Source: Streptomyces sp. CB02366 (lineage in GTDB: Bacteria > Actinomycetota > Actinomycetes > Streptomycetales > Streptomycetaceae). Taken from it: DNA of 64,000 nucleotides. The first letter of the stretch is position 1, and every line of letters starts with the position of its first letter. Of the stretch, positions 8,387 to 16,587 are shown piece by piece. The stretch lies in assembly GCF_001905905.1 (NCBI RefSeq), contig NZ_LIVT01000001.1:372001-436000 (forward strand). The letters run 5' to 3'. The notes beneath the pieces were generated by a model. It had not been told where the DNA came from. It saw nothing but the letters and a program-made list of their open reading frames with translations, and searched no databases. The position numbers were made by a program, and so were the translations under genes.

Positions 8387-8877
8387 CGGCCGTCCTCCTC
8401 GGCGCCGTCCCGGCCGTCCGTCCGCTCGACGGGCCCGACAGGCCGGTCCTCCGGCTCGGCGGGGCGGTCCTCCGGTTCGGCGGGCCGGTCGAAGGGTTCG
8501 GCAGTACGGTCGTGGGGTTCGGCAGTGCGGTCGCCCGGCCCTTCGAAGAGGTCGGCGCCCGTGGTCACCGCCGCCGCCCGGTCCCCGGCCAGGGCGGATT
8601 CCAGCTCGGCGATCCGGGCGTCGCGCTCGGCCAGTTCCGCACCCAGCCGGGCCAGCGCCTCGTCGACGTCGGCCATCCGGTAGCCGCGGAGGGCCATCGG
8701 CAGGCGCAGGGCGTCGATGTCCGCCCGGCCGACCGGGCGGGCGGCGGGCAGCGGATCGGTGAACCGCTCGGGCGGTACGTCCTGGAGCACCGCGCTCCCG
8801 CCGCCGCCGACCACCGCGAGGGTGACCGCGGTGACGACCACGACCATCGTGAGCAGCAAGAACCAGAACACGCGCAT
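8383..8877 (-). CDS. DivIVA-domain-like membrane protein with heptad repeats
   Basis: A 164-residue protein with one N-terminal transmembrane helix (about residues 3-23, FWFLLLTMVVVVTAVTLAVV). A short DivIVA-like segment follows (LRLPMALRGYRMADVDEALA), leading into a helix with coiled-coil character (LGAELAERDARIAELESALA). The C-terminal third is low-complexity with four 7-residue repeats of the form (P/T)AEPxDR encoded by 21-bp tandem units. It is coupled to tag by an ATGA overlap. M. tuberculosis Rv1209 is the positional counterpart. A role in the cell envelope or polar growth is inferred only from the domain. Confidence 0.8.
   Translation of the reverse strand: MRVFWFLLLTMVVVVTAVTLAVVGGGGSAVLQDVPPERFTDPLPAARPVGRADIDALRLPMALRGYRMADVDEALARLGAELAERDARIAELESALAGDRAAAVTTGADLFEGPGDRTAEPHDRTAEPFDRPAEPEDRPAEPEDRPVGPVERTDGRDGAEEDGR
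8445..8528. repeat. Four 21-bp tandem repeats inside the DivIVA-like gene
   Basis: Units start at 8445, 8466, 8487 and 8508, each beginning GGTC and containing a TTCGGC-like core. They encode the in-frame (P/T)AEPxDR heptads. The first two units are almost identical, suggesting recent expansion. Confidence 0.85.
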
Positions 8878-8995
8878 CTCCCCGGGGGCGGCAAACCTCG
8901 TCCGGGTCCGATCGTGCCATGCGGCGCCGACGGGTCGGGGCCGGCCACGAAAGGCCGTAGGGTCGCAGCCGGACTATCTGAGGAGGAGAGACGGG

Positions 8996-9868
8996 ATGCC
9001 GAGCGGTGCACTCAGGCTGGGGCGGCGGGAATTCGGTCCGCACGAGCCGGTGGTCATGGCGATCGTGAACCGGACCCCGGACTCCTTCTACGACCAGGGC
9101 GCCACCTTCCGCGACGAGCCGGCGCTGGCGCGGGTCGAGCGGGCGGTGGCCGAAGGCGCCGCGATCATCGACATCGGCGGGGTGAAGGCCGGCCCCGGCG
9201 AAGAGGTGACCGCCGAGGAGGAGGCGCGGCGCACGGTCGGCTTCGTCGCCGAGGTCCGCCGCCGCCACCCGGACGTGGTGATCAGCGTGGACACCTGGCG
9301 GCACGAGGTGGGCGAGGCGGTCTGCGAGGCCGGGGCGGACGTGCTGAACGACGCGTGGGGCGGGGTCGATCCGAAGCTGGCGGAGGTCGCCGCGCGGTAC
9401 GGGGCGGGTCTGGTGTGCACGCACGCGGGCGGCGCGGAGCCGCGGACCCGGCCGCACCGGATCGCGTACGAGGACGTGATGGCGGACATCCTGCGGGTCA
9501 CGCTGGGGCTGGCGGAGCGGGCGGTGGAGTTGGGGGTGCGGCCGGACGGGATCATGATCGACCCGGGCCACGACTTCGGGAAGAACACCCGGCACTCGCT
9601 GGAGGCGACGCGGCGGCTGGAGGAGATGGCGGAGACCGGGTGGCCGGTGCTGGTGTCGCTGTCCAACAAGGACTTCGTCGGGGAGACGCTGGACCGGCCC
9701 GTGAAGGAACGGGTCATCGGCACGCTGGCGACGACGGCGGTCTCGGCGTGGCTGGGGGCGCGGGTCTACCGGGTGCACGAGGTCGCGGAGACGCGGCAGG
9801 TGCTGGACATGGTGGCGTCGATCGCCGGGCACCGGGCCCCGGCGGTGGCGCGCCGGGGGCTGGCGTAG
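8996..9868 (+). CDS. folP2: FolP2-type dihydropteroate synthase homologue
   Basis: A 290-residue TIM-barrel protein of the pterin-binding family. It has NRTPDSFYDQGATF where true synthase has NVTPDSFSDGG, DPGHDFGKNT in the middle, and SVDTWRHEVGEA. The loop that in real dihydropteroate synthase reads GGESTRPG, and binds pABA and sulfonamides, is GGVKAGPGEE here. This matches mycobacterial FolP2, reported to lack synthase activity, so a folate role is doubtful. The ATG at 8996 has AGGAGGAG upstream. It is divergent from the DivIVA-like and tag pair and convergent with the LOG gene. Confidence 0.85.
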   Translation: MPSGALRLGRREFGPHEPVVMAIVNRTPDSFYDQGATFRDEPALARVERAVAEGAAIIDIGGVKAGPGEEVTAEEEARRTVGFVAEVRRRHPDVVISVDTWRHEVGEAVCEAGADVLNDAWGGVDPKLAEVAARYGAGLVCTHAGGAEPRTRPHRIAYEDVMADILRVTLGLAERAVELGVRPDGIMIDPGHDFGKNTRHSLEATRRLEEMAETGWPVLVSLSNKDFVGETLDRPVKERVIGTLATTAVSAWLGARVYRVHEVAETRQVLDMVASIAGHRAPAVARRGLA

Positions 9869-9884
9869 GGCGCCCGCGCCCGGC

Positions 9885-9912
9885 GGGGGCCGGGGCGACG
9901 GCCCCGGTCCCC
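9885..9912. terminator. Hairpin between convergent folP2 and LOG-family genes
   Basis: Bases 9885-9896 pair with 9901-9912 over 12 positions including one G-T pair, with a 4-base loop. It lies 17 bases past the folP2 stop and 29 bases from the other stop. Confidence 0.65.
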
Positions 9913-9940
9913 GCTCCTCGGGGCGCGGGAGGACGGGGGC

Positions 9941-10726
9941 TCAGCGCCCGACCTCCTTGGTCACCAGTCTCACCGCTTCCTCCACGTCGTCCGTCACGTG
10001 GAACAGCAGCAGGTCCTTCTCCGACGCCTTGCCCTGGGCGACCACCGTCTCGCGGAGCCAGTCGACCAGACCGCCCCAGTAGGCCGTGCCGAACAGGACG
10101 ATCGGGAAGCGGGTGACCTTGCCGGTCTGGACGAGGGTGAGCGCCTCGAAGAGTTCGTCGAGGGTGCCGAGGCCGCCGGGCAGGACCACGAAGCCCTGGG
10201 CGTACTTCACGAACATCGTCTTGCGGACGAAGAAGTAGCGGAAGTTGACGCCGATGTCGACGTGCGGGTTGAGGCCCGACTCGAAGGGCAGCTCGATGCC
10301 GAGGCCGACCGAGACGCCCTTGGCCTCCCGGGCGCCCTTGTTGGCGGCCTCCATCGCGCCCGGCCCGCCGCCGGTGATCACCGCGAAGCCCGCCTCGACC
10401 AGGGCCGTGCCGATCGCCACCCCGGCCTCGTACTCGGGCGATCCGGCCGGGGTGCGAGCGGAGCCGAAGACGCTGATCGCGCTCGGCAGTTCGGCGAGCG
10501 CGCCGAAGCCCTCGACGAACTCCGACTGGATGCGCATCACCCGCCAGGGGTCGGTGTGCACCCACTCGGAGTCGTCCTCGGAGTCCAGCAGCCGCTGGTC
10601 GGTCGTGCCGGGCTGGACCTGCTCCCTGCGGCGCAGGACCGGGCCGAGCCACTGCTCCTCGGGGCTGACCGCGCCCTCGGGGACCTCCGCGCCGTCGGGA
10701 ATCCGTGCGTCCTCGGCGTTGCCCAT
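9941..10726 (-). CDS. LOG-family (TIGR00730) nucleotide 5'-monophosphate nucleosidase
   Basis: A 261-residue Rossmann-fold protein with the two family motifs GGGPGAMEAANKGA (about residues 119-132) and PGGLGTLDELFE (about 184-195, the PGGxGTxxE motif). In family members that were tested, these bind and hydrolyse cytokinin riboside or other nucleoside monophosphates. The first 80 or so residues form an N-terminal extension also found in the actinobacterial group of Rv1205. The ATG at 10726 has GGGAG upstream. It is 103 bases downstream of dapE on the same strand and may be cotranscribed with it. The physiological substrate is not shown by the sequence. Confidence 0.88.
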   Translation of the reverse strand: MGNAEDARIPDGAEVPEGAVSPEEQWLGPVLRRREQVQPGTTDQRLLDSEDDSEWVHTDPWRVMRIQSEFVEGFGALAELPSAISVFGSARTPAGSPEYEAGVAIGTALVEAGFAVITGGGPGAMEAANKGAREAKGVSVGLGIELPFESGLNPHVDIGVNFRYFFVRKTMFVKYAQGFVVLPGGLGTLDELFEALTLVQTGKVTRFPIVLFGTAYWGGLVDWLRETVVAQGKASEKDLLLFHVTDDVEEAVRLVTKEVGR

Positions 10727-10829
10727 GTTCCGCTCCCTCCACCGACCTGCGTCGTGCTGGGTCGTACGTGTCGTGCTGCGTACGGCCAGCGTAGATCGGC
10801 GGAGGTTGCGTACGGGGGAATGCCGTGCG

Positions 10830-11909
10830 TCAGCTGGTCAACCAGGAGCGCAGCCGCTCCTCGCAGTGGGTGATCCGCTCGACGGCCACGTGTTCGTCGC
10901 GCTTGTGGGCGTACATGGGGTCGCCGGGACCGTAGTTCACGGCGGGGACGCCGAGGGCGCCGAAGCGGGAGACGTCGGTCCAGCCGAACTTGGGCCGGGC
11001 GGTGCCGCCGACCGCGGTCATGAACGCCTGGGCGGCGGGGTGGGAGAGGCCGGGCATGGCGGCTCCGGAGTGGTCGTCGACGACCATCTCGTCGACCCCG
11101 CAGTCCGCGAAGACCTCGCGGACGTGGGCGATCGCCTCCTCCTCGGTGCGGTCGGGGGCGTAGCGGTAGTTGACGACGACGGTGCAGGCGTCCGGGATGA
11201 CGTTGGTGGCGACGCCGCCCTCGATGCCCACCGCGTTGAGGCCCTCGTGGTATTCGAGGCCGTCGATGACCGGGCGGCGGGGCTCGTACGCGGCGAGCTT
11301 CGCCAGGATCGGGGCGGCGGCGTGGACGGCGTTGGACCCCATCCAGCCGCGCGCGGAGTGGGCCCGCTCGCCCGTGGTGCGCAGGTGGACCCGGAGCGTG
11401 CCCTGGCAGCCGCCCTCGACCTCGCCGTCGGAGGGCTCCAGCAGGACGGCGAAGTCCCCGGCGAGCCAGTCGGGGCGGGCGTCGGCGATGTGGCCGAGGC
11501 CGTTGAGGTGGGCGGCGACCTCTTCGTTGTCGTAGAAGACGAAGGTCAGGTCGCGGTTGGGGGCGGGGACCGTGGCGGCGATCCGCAGCTGGACGGCGAC
11601 GCCGGACTTCATGTCGGAGGTGCCGCAGCCCCAGAGGATCCCGTCGCCGTCGAGACGGGAGGGGACGTTGTCGGCGATCGGCACGGTGTCGATGTGCCCG
11701 GCGAGGACGACGCGCTCGGCGCGGCCCAGGTCCGTGCGGGCGACGACGTTGTCGCCGTGGCGGTCGACGGTGAGGTGGGGCAGGGTGCGCAGGGCCGATT
11801 CGATCGCGTCGGCGAGTACCTTCTCCTCCCCGCTGACCGAGGGGATGTCGACGAGCCGGGCGGTGAGCGCCGGCCCGTCCAGGGTGAGGTCAAGGGTGCT
11901 GTCGGCCAT
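10830..11909 (-). CDS. dapE: Succinyl-diaminopimelate desuccinylase
   Basis: Cleaves N-succinyl-LL-diaminopimelate in lysine and peptidoglycan-precursor synthesis. The 359-residue M20-family metalloenzyme shows the zinc ligands in VVLAGHIDTVP (His, Asp), CGTSDMKSG (bridging Asp) and YDNEEVAA (catalytic Glu plus ligand Glu), and late His residues in YMAHKRDEHV-like context. The ATG at 11909 sits 8 bases after AGGG; a GTG two codons earlier is possible. dapC, the aminotransferase acting just before it in the pathway, lies 1.8 kb away. Divergent from the exported protein gene at 11971. Confidence 0.93.
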   Translation of the reverse strand: MADSTLDLTLDGPALTARLVDIPSVSGEEKVLADAIESALRTLPHLTVDRHGDNVVARTDLGRAERVVLAGHIDTVPIADNVPSRLDGDGILWGCGTSDMKSGVAVQLRIAATVPAPNRDLTFVFYDNEEVAAHLNGLGHIADARPDWLAGDFAVLLEPSDGEVEGGCQGTLRVHLRTTGERAHSARGWMGSNAVHAAAPILAKLAAYEPRRPVIDGLEYHEGLNAVGIEGGVATNVIPDACTVVVNYRYAPDRTEEEAIAHVREVFADCGVDEMVVDDHSGAAMPGLSHPAAQAFMTAVGGTARPKFGWTDVSRFGALGVPAVNYGPGDPMYAHKRDEHVAVERITHCEERLRSWLTS

Positions 11910-11970
11910 GGCCACGACCCTAAGGGACCGAGATCTCGGCTCCGGCCGTACCCTCCAGTACGGTGGGCGC

Positions 11971-12897
11971 GTGCCCAGGACAGCCAGCCCTCGACGACGA
12001 CGCCTCCTCCGCTGCGGGGTCGCCTTCGCCGTGCTCGCGGCGCTCGGCGGCTATCTGGCCGTGCAGTACGACTCCTCCGGTTCGAGGAATCCGCCCCGCT
12101 GTGTGGTGGAGGCGGGGGACGGCGGCGGGGGCGGGAAGCAGCGGTACGAGATGAGCCTCGCGCAGGCCGTGAACGCCGCGACGATCTCCGCGGTGGGCAC
12201 CACCCGGGGCATGCCGGAGCGGGCGGTGACGATCGCGCTGGCCACCGCGTTGCAGGAGTCCGCGCTCCGCAACATCGACTACGGCGACCGGGACTCGGTG
12301 GGCTTGTTCCAGCAGCGGCCCTCGCAGGGCTGGGGCAGCGCGGAGCAGATCATGGACCCGGTCTACTCGTCCGAGAAGTTCTACGAGGGCCTGGCCGAGA
12401 TCCCCGGCTATTCGCGGCTCCCGCTGACCGTGGCCGCGCAGCGCGTGCAGCGCAGCGGGTTCCCGCAGGCGTACGCGAAGCACGAGCCGGACGCCGCACT
12501 GCTGGCCGCCGCCCTGACCGGCCGCAGGCCCACCGCACTGGACTGCACCCCCTCCACCGCCACGGCGGACGGCCCCGGGGACGCGGGGCGGGTGCGGGCC
12601 GAACTGGTGCGCGTCTTCGGCAAGGGCGTGCTGCCCACCGCGAAGGCCGCGGGGCCCGCCGCCGCCTCGACCGTCTCCGTACCCGTACCGGCGGCCTCGG
12701 CGAAGGCCGGCGACGAGGGCGTGCCGCGGCGCGGCTGGGAGCTGGCGCACTGGGCGGTGGCGCAGTCCGAGGCGCTGCGGATCGATCGCGTGAGCTACGC
12801 GGACCGGGTCTGGGAGGCCGGCCGGGGTTGGCGGACAGAAAGCGCGAAGGGTTCGGAAACGGGCACGGCGACGGTCGGCATCCGGGTCGCTCAGTAG
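11971..12897 (+). CDS. Membrane-anchored protein with lysozyme-like domain
   Basis: A 308-residue protein with a basic N-terminus (SPRRRRLLRC) and one hydrophobic helix (about residues 15-32), so it is anchored or exported. The central part (about 65-150) contains ALATALQESALRNIDYG and SVGLFQQRPSQGWG. These resemble the helical core of predicted lysozyme-like or transglycosylase-like proteins of actinobacteria, the Glu in LQES being the candidate catalytic acid. The C-terminal part is Ala-rich. Similar Streptomyces proteins are sometimes labelled heavy-metal transporters, for which I see no support. The start is GTG at 11971; the ribosome site is weak. Confidence 0.7.
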   Translation: MPRTASPRRRRLLRCGVAFAVLAALGGYLAVQYDSSGSRNPPRCVVEAGDGGGGGKQRYEMSLAQAVNAATISAVGTTRGMPERAVTIALATALQESALRNIDYGDRDSVGLFQQRPSQGWGSAEQIMDPVYSSEKFYEGLAEIPGYSRLPLTVAAQRVQRSGFPQAYAKHEPDAALLAAALTGRRPTALDCTPSTATADGPGDAGRVRAELVRVFGKGVLPTAKAAGPAAASTVSVPVPAASAKAGDEGVPRRGWELAHWAVAQSEALRIDRVSYADRVWEAGRGWRTESAKGSETGTATVGIRVAQ

Positions 12898-13040
12898 TAC
12901 GTCCCGTCCCTCGTACGGGCCCCGGAGGCCCTGGTCCCGGACGTCTTCCGCGCCCCCTGCCCCGGACGTGCGGGCTCGTCCCGATTCTCTTGCGGCACAA
13001 GAGGAGTGACGGTTCATCGGGGCGCGGCGGTATGGATTGT

Positions 13041-13068
13041 TTGCCCGGGTTCCAGCGCTGCGGATAAT
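13041..13068 (+). promoter_or_regulatory. Candidate sigma-70-type promoter
   Basis: TTGCCC at 13041-13046 and GATAAT at 13063-13068 are separated by 16 bases, a good match to a housekeeping-type promoter. It would start RNA near 13075 and give the secreted protein gene at 13188 a leader of about 110 bases. Confidence 0.5.
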
Positions 13069-13187
13069 CGGACGCATTACCCAGTCTTTACCTTTGCGTA
13101 CCGCAACCTCCCCCGCCCCCGCGGCGGTTGTCAGGGCGTCCGCTCACCGGACGGACGCATTCCTGCACAACCCGCTGAAGGAGCATC

Positions 13188-13628
13188 ATGTCCCTCCCCC
13201 TGACCCGTCGGATCGCCCGTGCCGCGCTGCTGATCGCCGCAGGCGCGGCCCCCGCGGTCGGTGCGGCCGGCGCCGCGAGCGCCGCAGAGCTCCCGCAGAC
13301 CACGGACCTGGGCGGTCTGACCTCGCTGGACGGCGCGAGCGTCGGCGACACCCTCGACAGCACCGCCCGCCAGGGCACCGAGGCGGCCGGCCAGACCGGC
13401 GGCCGGCTCGTGGGCACCGCGCTCCCCGCCGCGGGCAAGGCCGTCGGCGGCTCCGCCAAGGTGGCCGTCCCCGCCGCCCAGGAGACCGCCGGCCGGACCG
13501 CGGGCAGCGCGGGCGAGGCCGTGGGCGGGCTGGCCGAGGCCGCCGGGGGCGGTCTCCCCACCGACTCCCTCACCCAGGGCGGTCTGCCCACCGACGCCCT
13601 GCCGCTGAACGGCCTGCCGATCGGCTGA
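13188..13628 (+). CDS. Small secreted Ala/Gly-rich protein, 146 aa
   Basis: The N-terminus is a clear Sec signal peptide (RRIARAALLIAAGAAPAVGA, likely cut after GAASA near residue 32). The mature part is about 115 residues of Gly, Ala, Thr and Val with repeated TGG/AVGG-type blocks and a C-terminal GGLPTD repeat (QGGLPTDALP, GGLPTDSLTQ), no Cys and no charged catalytic motif. The ATG at 13188 has AAGGAG 4 bases upstream. I do not recognise a function; composition suggests a surface or matrix protein. Convergent with dapC across a 58-bp palindrome. Confidence 0.75.
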   Translation: MSLPLTRRIARAALLIAAGAAPAVGAAGAASAAELPQTTDLGGLTSLDGASVGDTLDSTARQGTEAAGQTGGRLVGTALPAAGKAVGGSAKVAVPAAQETAGRTAGSAGEAVGGLAEAAGGGLPTDSLTQGGLPTDALPLNGLPIG

Positions 13629-13635
13629 TCCGCCG

Positions 13636-13693
13636 CCGCACGCGTGGGAGGGCCCGGGGAGTGCGCACTCCCCGGGCCCTCCCACGCGTGCGG
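13636..13693. terminator. 58-bp perfect palindrome between convergent genes
   Basis: Bases 13636-13664 are the exact reverse complement of 13665-13693, with no spacer. It fills nearly the whole gap between the stop of the secreted protein gene (13628) and the stop of dapC (13695). The likely role is a bidirectional terminator; the length and perfection are unusual. Confidence 0.8.
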
Positions 13694-13694
13694 G

Positions 13695-14789
13695 TCAGGA
13701 CAGGCGCTTGACCGCCGCAGCCACCCGTTCGTCGGTCGCGGTGAACGCCACCCGGACGAAGCGCGCGCCCGCCGGGCCGTAGAAGTCGCCGGGCGCGACC
13801 AGGATGCCCCGCTCCGCGAGGTACGCCACGGTGTCCCAGCACGGCTCGTCGCGGGTCGCCCACAGGTAGAGGCTGGCCTCGCTGTGCTCGATCCGGAAGC
13901 CGTGCGCCTCCAGGGCCGCGCGCAGGGCGAGGCGCCGGTCGGCGTACCGGGCGCGCTGCTCGGAGACGTGCGCGTCGTCGCCGAGGGCGGCGACGGTGGC
14001 CGCCTGGACGGGGGCGGCCGTCATCATCCCGCCGTGCTTGCGGATCAGCAGCAGCTCACCGAGGACGGCGGCGTCGCCCGCGATGAACGCGGCCCGGTAT
14101 CCGGCCAGGTTGGAGCGCTTGGAGAGCGAGTGGACCGCGACGACGCCGTCGTAGTGGCCGCCGCAGACGTCGGGGTGGAGCACCGAGACCGGGTCGGCGT
14201 CCCAGCCCAGCTCCAGGTAGCACTCGTCGCTGAAGACCAGGACGCCGTGCTCGCGCGCCCAGGCCACGATCCGGGTCAGCTCCTCCTTGGACAGCACCTT
14301 GCCGGTCGGGTTGGAGGGCGAGTTGAGCCAGAGCAGCTTCAGCCCGGCCGGGTCCAGCTCGGTCGGGTCGTCGTAGACCACGGGCTCCGCGCCGCAGAGC
14401 CGCGCGCCGACCTCGTACGTCGGGTAGGCGAGCCGGGGGTGGGCCACCTTGTCGCCCGCGCCGAGCCCGAGCTGGGTCGGGAGCCAGGCCACCAGTTCCT
14501 TGGAGCCGACGACCGGCAGCACGTTGGCGTGCGTGACGCCGACCGCGCCGAGGCGGCGCCCGACCCACCCGGTGAGCGCGTCCCGGAGCTCCTCGGTGCC
14601 CCACACCGTCGGATAGCCGGGGCTGTCCGACGCGGCCTCCAGCGCCCGCCGGATCAGATCGGGGACCGGGTCGACCGGGGTGCCGACCGACAGGTCCACG
14701 ATGCCGTCCGGGTGGGCCCCGGCCGTCGACTTGTAGGGCGCGAGCCTGTCCCAGGGGAAGACCGGGAGGCGGGAGGAGACTGCGGACAC
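13695..14789 (-). CDS. dapC: Succinyldiaminopimelate transaminase
   Basis: Class I PLP-dependent aminotransferase that transfers the amino group to N-succinyl-2-amino-6-ketopimelate in the succinylase branch of diaminopimelate synthesis. The 364-residue protein shows LWLNSPSNPTG (about 165-175), FSDECYLELGWD and the PLP lysine in VHSLSKRSNLAGYR (about 232). The GTG at 14789 has only a weak ribosome site. It follows the ferredoxin gene on the same strand but is separated from it by a cluster of hairpins. The ferredoxin-aminotransferase pairing is the same as Rv1177-Rv1178. Confidence 0.9.
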   Translation of the reverse strand: MSAVSSRLPVFPWDRLAPYKSTAGAHPDGIVDLSVGTPVDPVPDLIRRALEAASDSPGYPTVWGTEELRDALTGWVGRRLGAVGVTHANVLPVVGSKELVAWLPTQLGLGAGDKVAHPRLAYPTYEVGARLCGAEPVVYDDPTELDPAGLKLLWLNSPSNPTGKVLSKEELTRIVAWAREHGVLVFSDECYLELGWDADPVSVLHPDVCGGHYDGVVAVHSLSKRSNLAGYRAAFIAGDAAVLGELLLIRKHGGMMTAAPVQAATVAALGDDAHVSEQRARYADRRLALRAALEAHGFRIEHSEASLYLWATRDEPCWDTVAYLAERGILVAPGDFYGPAGARFVRVAFTATDERVAAAVKRLS

Positions 14790-14828
14790 GGGGCTCTGCT
14801 TTCTCGTGCTGATCTCGTACGGTGCGTT

Positions 14829-14852
14829 CTCGTACGGCCTGGGCCGTACGAG
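14829..14852. repeat. Inverted repeat with CGTACGG core
   Basis: Bases 14829-14839 pair perfectly with 14842-14852 around a 2-base spacer. It lies just downstream (in the direction of transcription) of the stronger hairpin at 14876-14908 in the ferredoxin-dapC gap. Between the two is a further imperfect pair (GAGGTGTTCC with GGAAACACCTC). Confidence 0.7.
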
Positions 14853-14875
14853 GTGTTCCGACGCGGGAAACACCT

Positions 14876-14908
14876 CGGTCCCGTACGGGGACGAGCCGTA
14901 CGGGACCG
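14876..14908 (-). terminator. 13-bp stem-loop after the ferredoxin gene
   Basis: Bases 14876-14888 pair exactly with 14896-14908, with a 7-base loop. It begins 24 bases past the ferredoxin stop and before dapC, so it probably ends or attenuates the ferredoxin transcript. Confidence 0.75.
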
Positions 14909-14931
14909 GGCCGCGCGTGTGGTGCCGCCGC

Positions 14932-15252
14932 TTACTGGTTCTGCGGGGGCAGTGCGGCGATGAACGCGTGGTCGCGCTCGATGAGACCGAGCTTGGAAGC
15001 ACCGCCCGGCGAGCCGAGGTCGTCGAAGAACTCGACGTTCGCCTTGTAGTAGTCCTTCCACTCCTCCGGAGTGTCGTCCTCGTAGAAGATGGCCTCGACC
15101 GGGCAGACCGGCTCACACGCTCCACAGTCGACGCACTCGTCCGGGTGGATGTACAAGGACCGCTGGCCCTCGTAGATGCAGTCGACGGGGCACTCTTCGA
15201 TGCAGGCCTTGTCCTTCACGTCGACACAAGGCTGCGCGATGACGTAGGTCAC
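14932..15252 (-). CDS. fdxA: Seven-iron (3Fe-4S/4Fe-4S) ferredoxin
   Basis: A 106-residue bacterial-type ferredoxin carrying electrons to oxygenases or other redox partners in the cytoplasm. The N-terminal Cys set is QPCVDVKDKACIEECPVDC and the second is ECVDCGACEPVCPVEAI, the pattern of the 3Fe-4S plus 4Fe-4S family typical of actinobacteria. The C-terminal extension (EEWKDYYKANVEFFDDLGSP) is the usual one. The ATG is at 15252. The redox partner is not visible; the MpaB-family oxygenase at 53856 is not known to need one. Confidence 0.95.
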   Translation of the reverse strand: MTYVIAQPCVDVKDKACIEECPVDCIYEGQRSLYIHPDECVDCGACEPVCPVEAIFYEDDTPEEWKDYYKANVEFFDDLGSPGGASKLGLIERDHAFIAALPPQNQ

Positions 15253-15369
15253 GCTGTCGTTCCTCCTCGGTAGGGCGTTGGCTCTCGCGCGGGAGCGCGG
15301 CGTCGTCGATGCCCACCCCTAGTATCTCCGTTCTCGGGCACGATCCGAACAGGAGGGGCGGACAGACCT

Positions 15370-16365
15370 GTGGAATTCACGATCGGCGGACGGCTGGACG
15401 TTCGCATCACCCGCGCTGACGTGGGCAAACGCGTGTCCGTGCGACGCCGGAGGGATATCGGCGGCACGGGCGCGGAGTTCACCGACACGGTCGGGGTGCT
15501 CACATCATGGACCGACGGTGTGCTCTCGATCACACGAAAGAGCGGGGAGTCCGTCCGGATCGTGGAATCCTCCCTCGTCGCGGGGAAGGTCGTGCCCGCC
15601 GCGCCGGCCCGCCGACGCGGTCCCGCCGCCTCCTTCGGGGAACTGGCCGCCGTCACGGCGCGCGCCTGGCAGCCCGTGGAGAGCGAGGCGCTGGGCGAGT
15701 GGCGGCTGCGCGCCGCCGCCGGTTTCACCCGGCGCGCCAACTCCGTGCTGCCGCTCGGCGATCCGGGGCTCCCGGTCGGTGAGGCGCTCGGGCGGGTGCG
15801 CGCCTGGTACGCGGAGCGGGGGCTGCCCCCGTACGTCCAGACGGCGACCGGGGCCGCGGGCACGCAGGAGGTCCTGTGCGCGGAGCTGGAGCGGCACGGC
15901 TGGCGGCGCGAGGTCTCGGCCCAGGTGCGAATCGCCGCGCTGGCCCCGGTCGGTGACGGGGAGCCGGACGGTACGGCGGTCCGGCTGACCCGAGAGCCGG
16001 ACGCGGCATGGCTCTCCCGCTATCAGCGGTTCTCCGTCCCCGGGCCGCAGGTGCTGCCCGTGCTGAGGAGCGGCCCTTCGGTCTGGTTCGCCGCGGTCGC
16101 GGGGGACGGCGACGCGCCGGACGCGATCGGACGGTGCGTGGTGGACGGCCGGTGGGCGGGGTTCATGGCCGTCGAGGTGGCCCCGGAGCGGCGGCGGCGC
16201 GGACTCGCGACCGCCGTGATGACCGCGCTGGCCCGCCGCGCCCTGGACGAGGGCGCTTCGGCGGCGTGGCTCCAGGTCGAGGAGGACAACGACGGGGCGC
16301 GGGCGCTGTACGACGGCATGGGCTTCGCGCTCCACCACCGCTACCACCACTACCGCCCGGCGTGA
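15370..16365 (+). CDS. GNAT acetyltransferase with N-terminal SH3-like domain
   Basis: A 331-residue protein of two parts. The first 75 or so residues (VSVRRRRDIGGTGAEFTDTV, GVLTSWTDGVLSITRKSGE) form a small beta-barrel-like domain. The C-terminal part is a GNAT domain with the acetyl-CoA motif VAPERRRRGLATAVMTALA (about 276-295) and the closing EEDNDGARALYDGMGF. This layout is that of the actinobacterial CG3035/Rv0428c group, some of which are named N-acetylglutamate synthase; the substrate is unproven. The GTG at 15370 follows AGGAGGGG with a longish spacing. It is divergent from fdxA. Confidence 0.8.
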   Translation: MEFTIGGRLDVRITRADVGKRVSVRRRRDIGGTGAEFTDTVGVLTSWTDGVLSITRKSGESVRIVESSLVAGKVVPAAPARRRGPAASFGELAAVTARAWQPVESEALGEWRLRAAAGFTRRANSVLPLGDPGLPVGEALGRVRAWYAERGLPPYVQTATGAAGTQEVLCAELERHGWRREVSAQVRIAALAPVGDGEPDGTAVRLTREPDAAWLSRYQRFSVPGPQVLPVLRSGPSVWFAAVAGDGDAPDAIGRCVVDGRWAGFMAVEVAPERRRRGLATAVMTALARRALDEGASAAWLQVEEDNDGARALYDGMGFALHHRYHHYRPA

Positions 16366-16587
16366 CGGAACGCGCGGGGCTCCCGGAACCGGCTGCGGGG
16401 CGGGCCCTCGGGCAGACCGGCGGACGGCTGCTGGGGCAGGCGCCGGTGGCGGCCCCTCGGCGTACCCGCGGAGCGACGCACATGAGCGGAGTCGGAGACG
16501 GGCACACGGGCGGTCGGCGCCCGTGAGCGGGGCCGGAGGCGGGGCCCGGGACGGAGACGGGGACGAGGACGAGGGCAGGGGTCGGAC

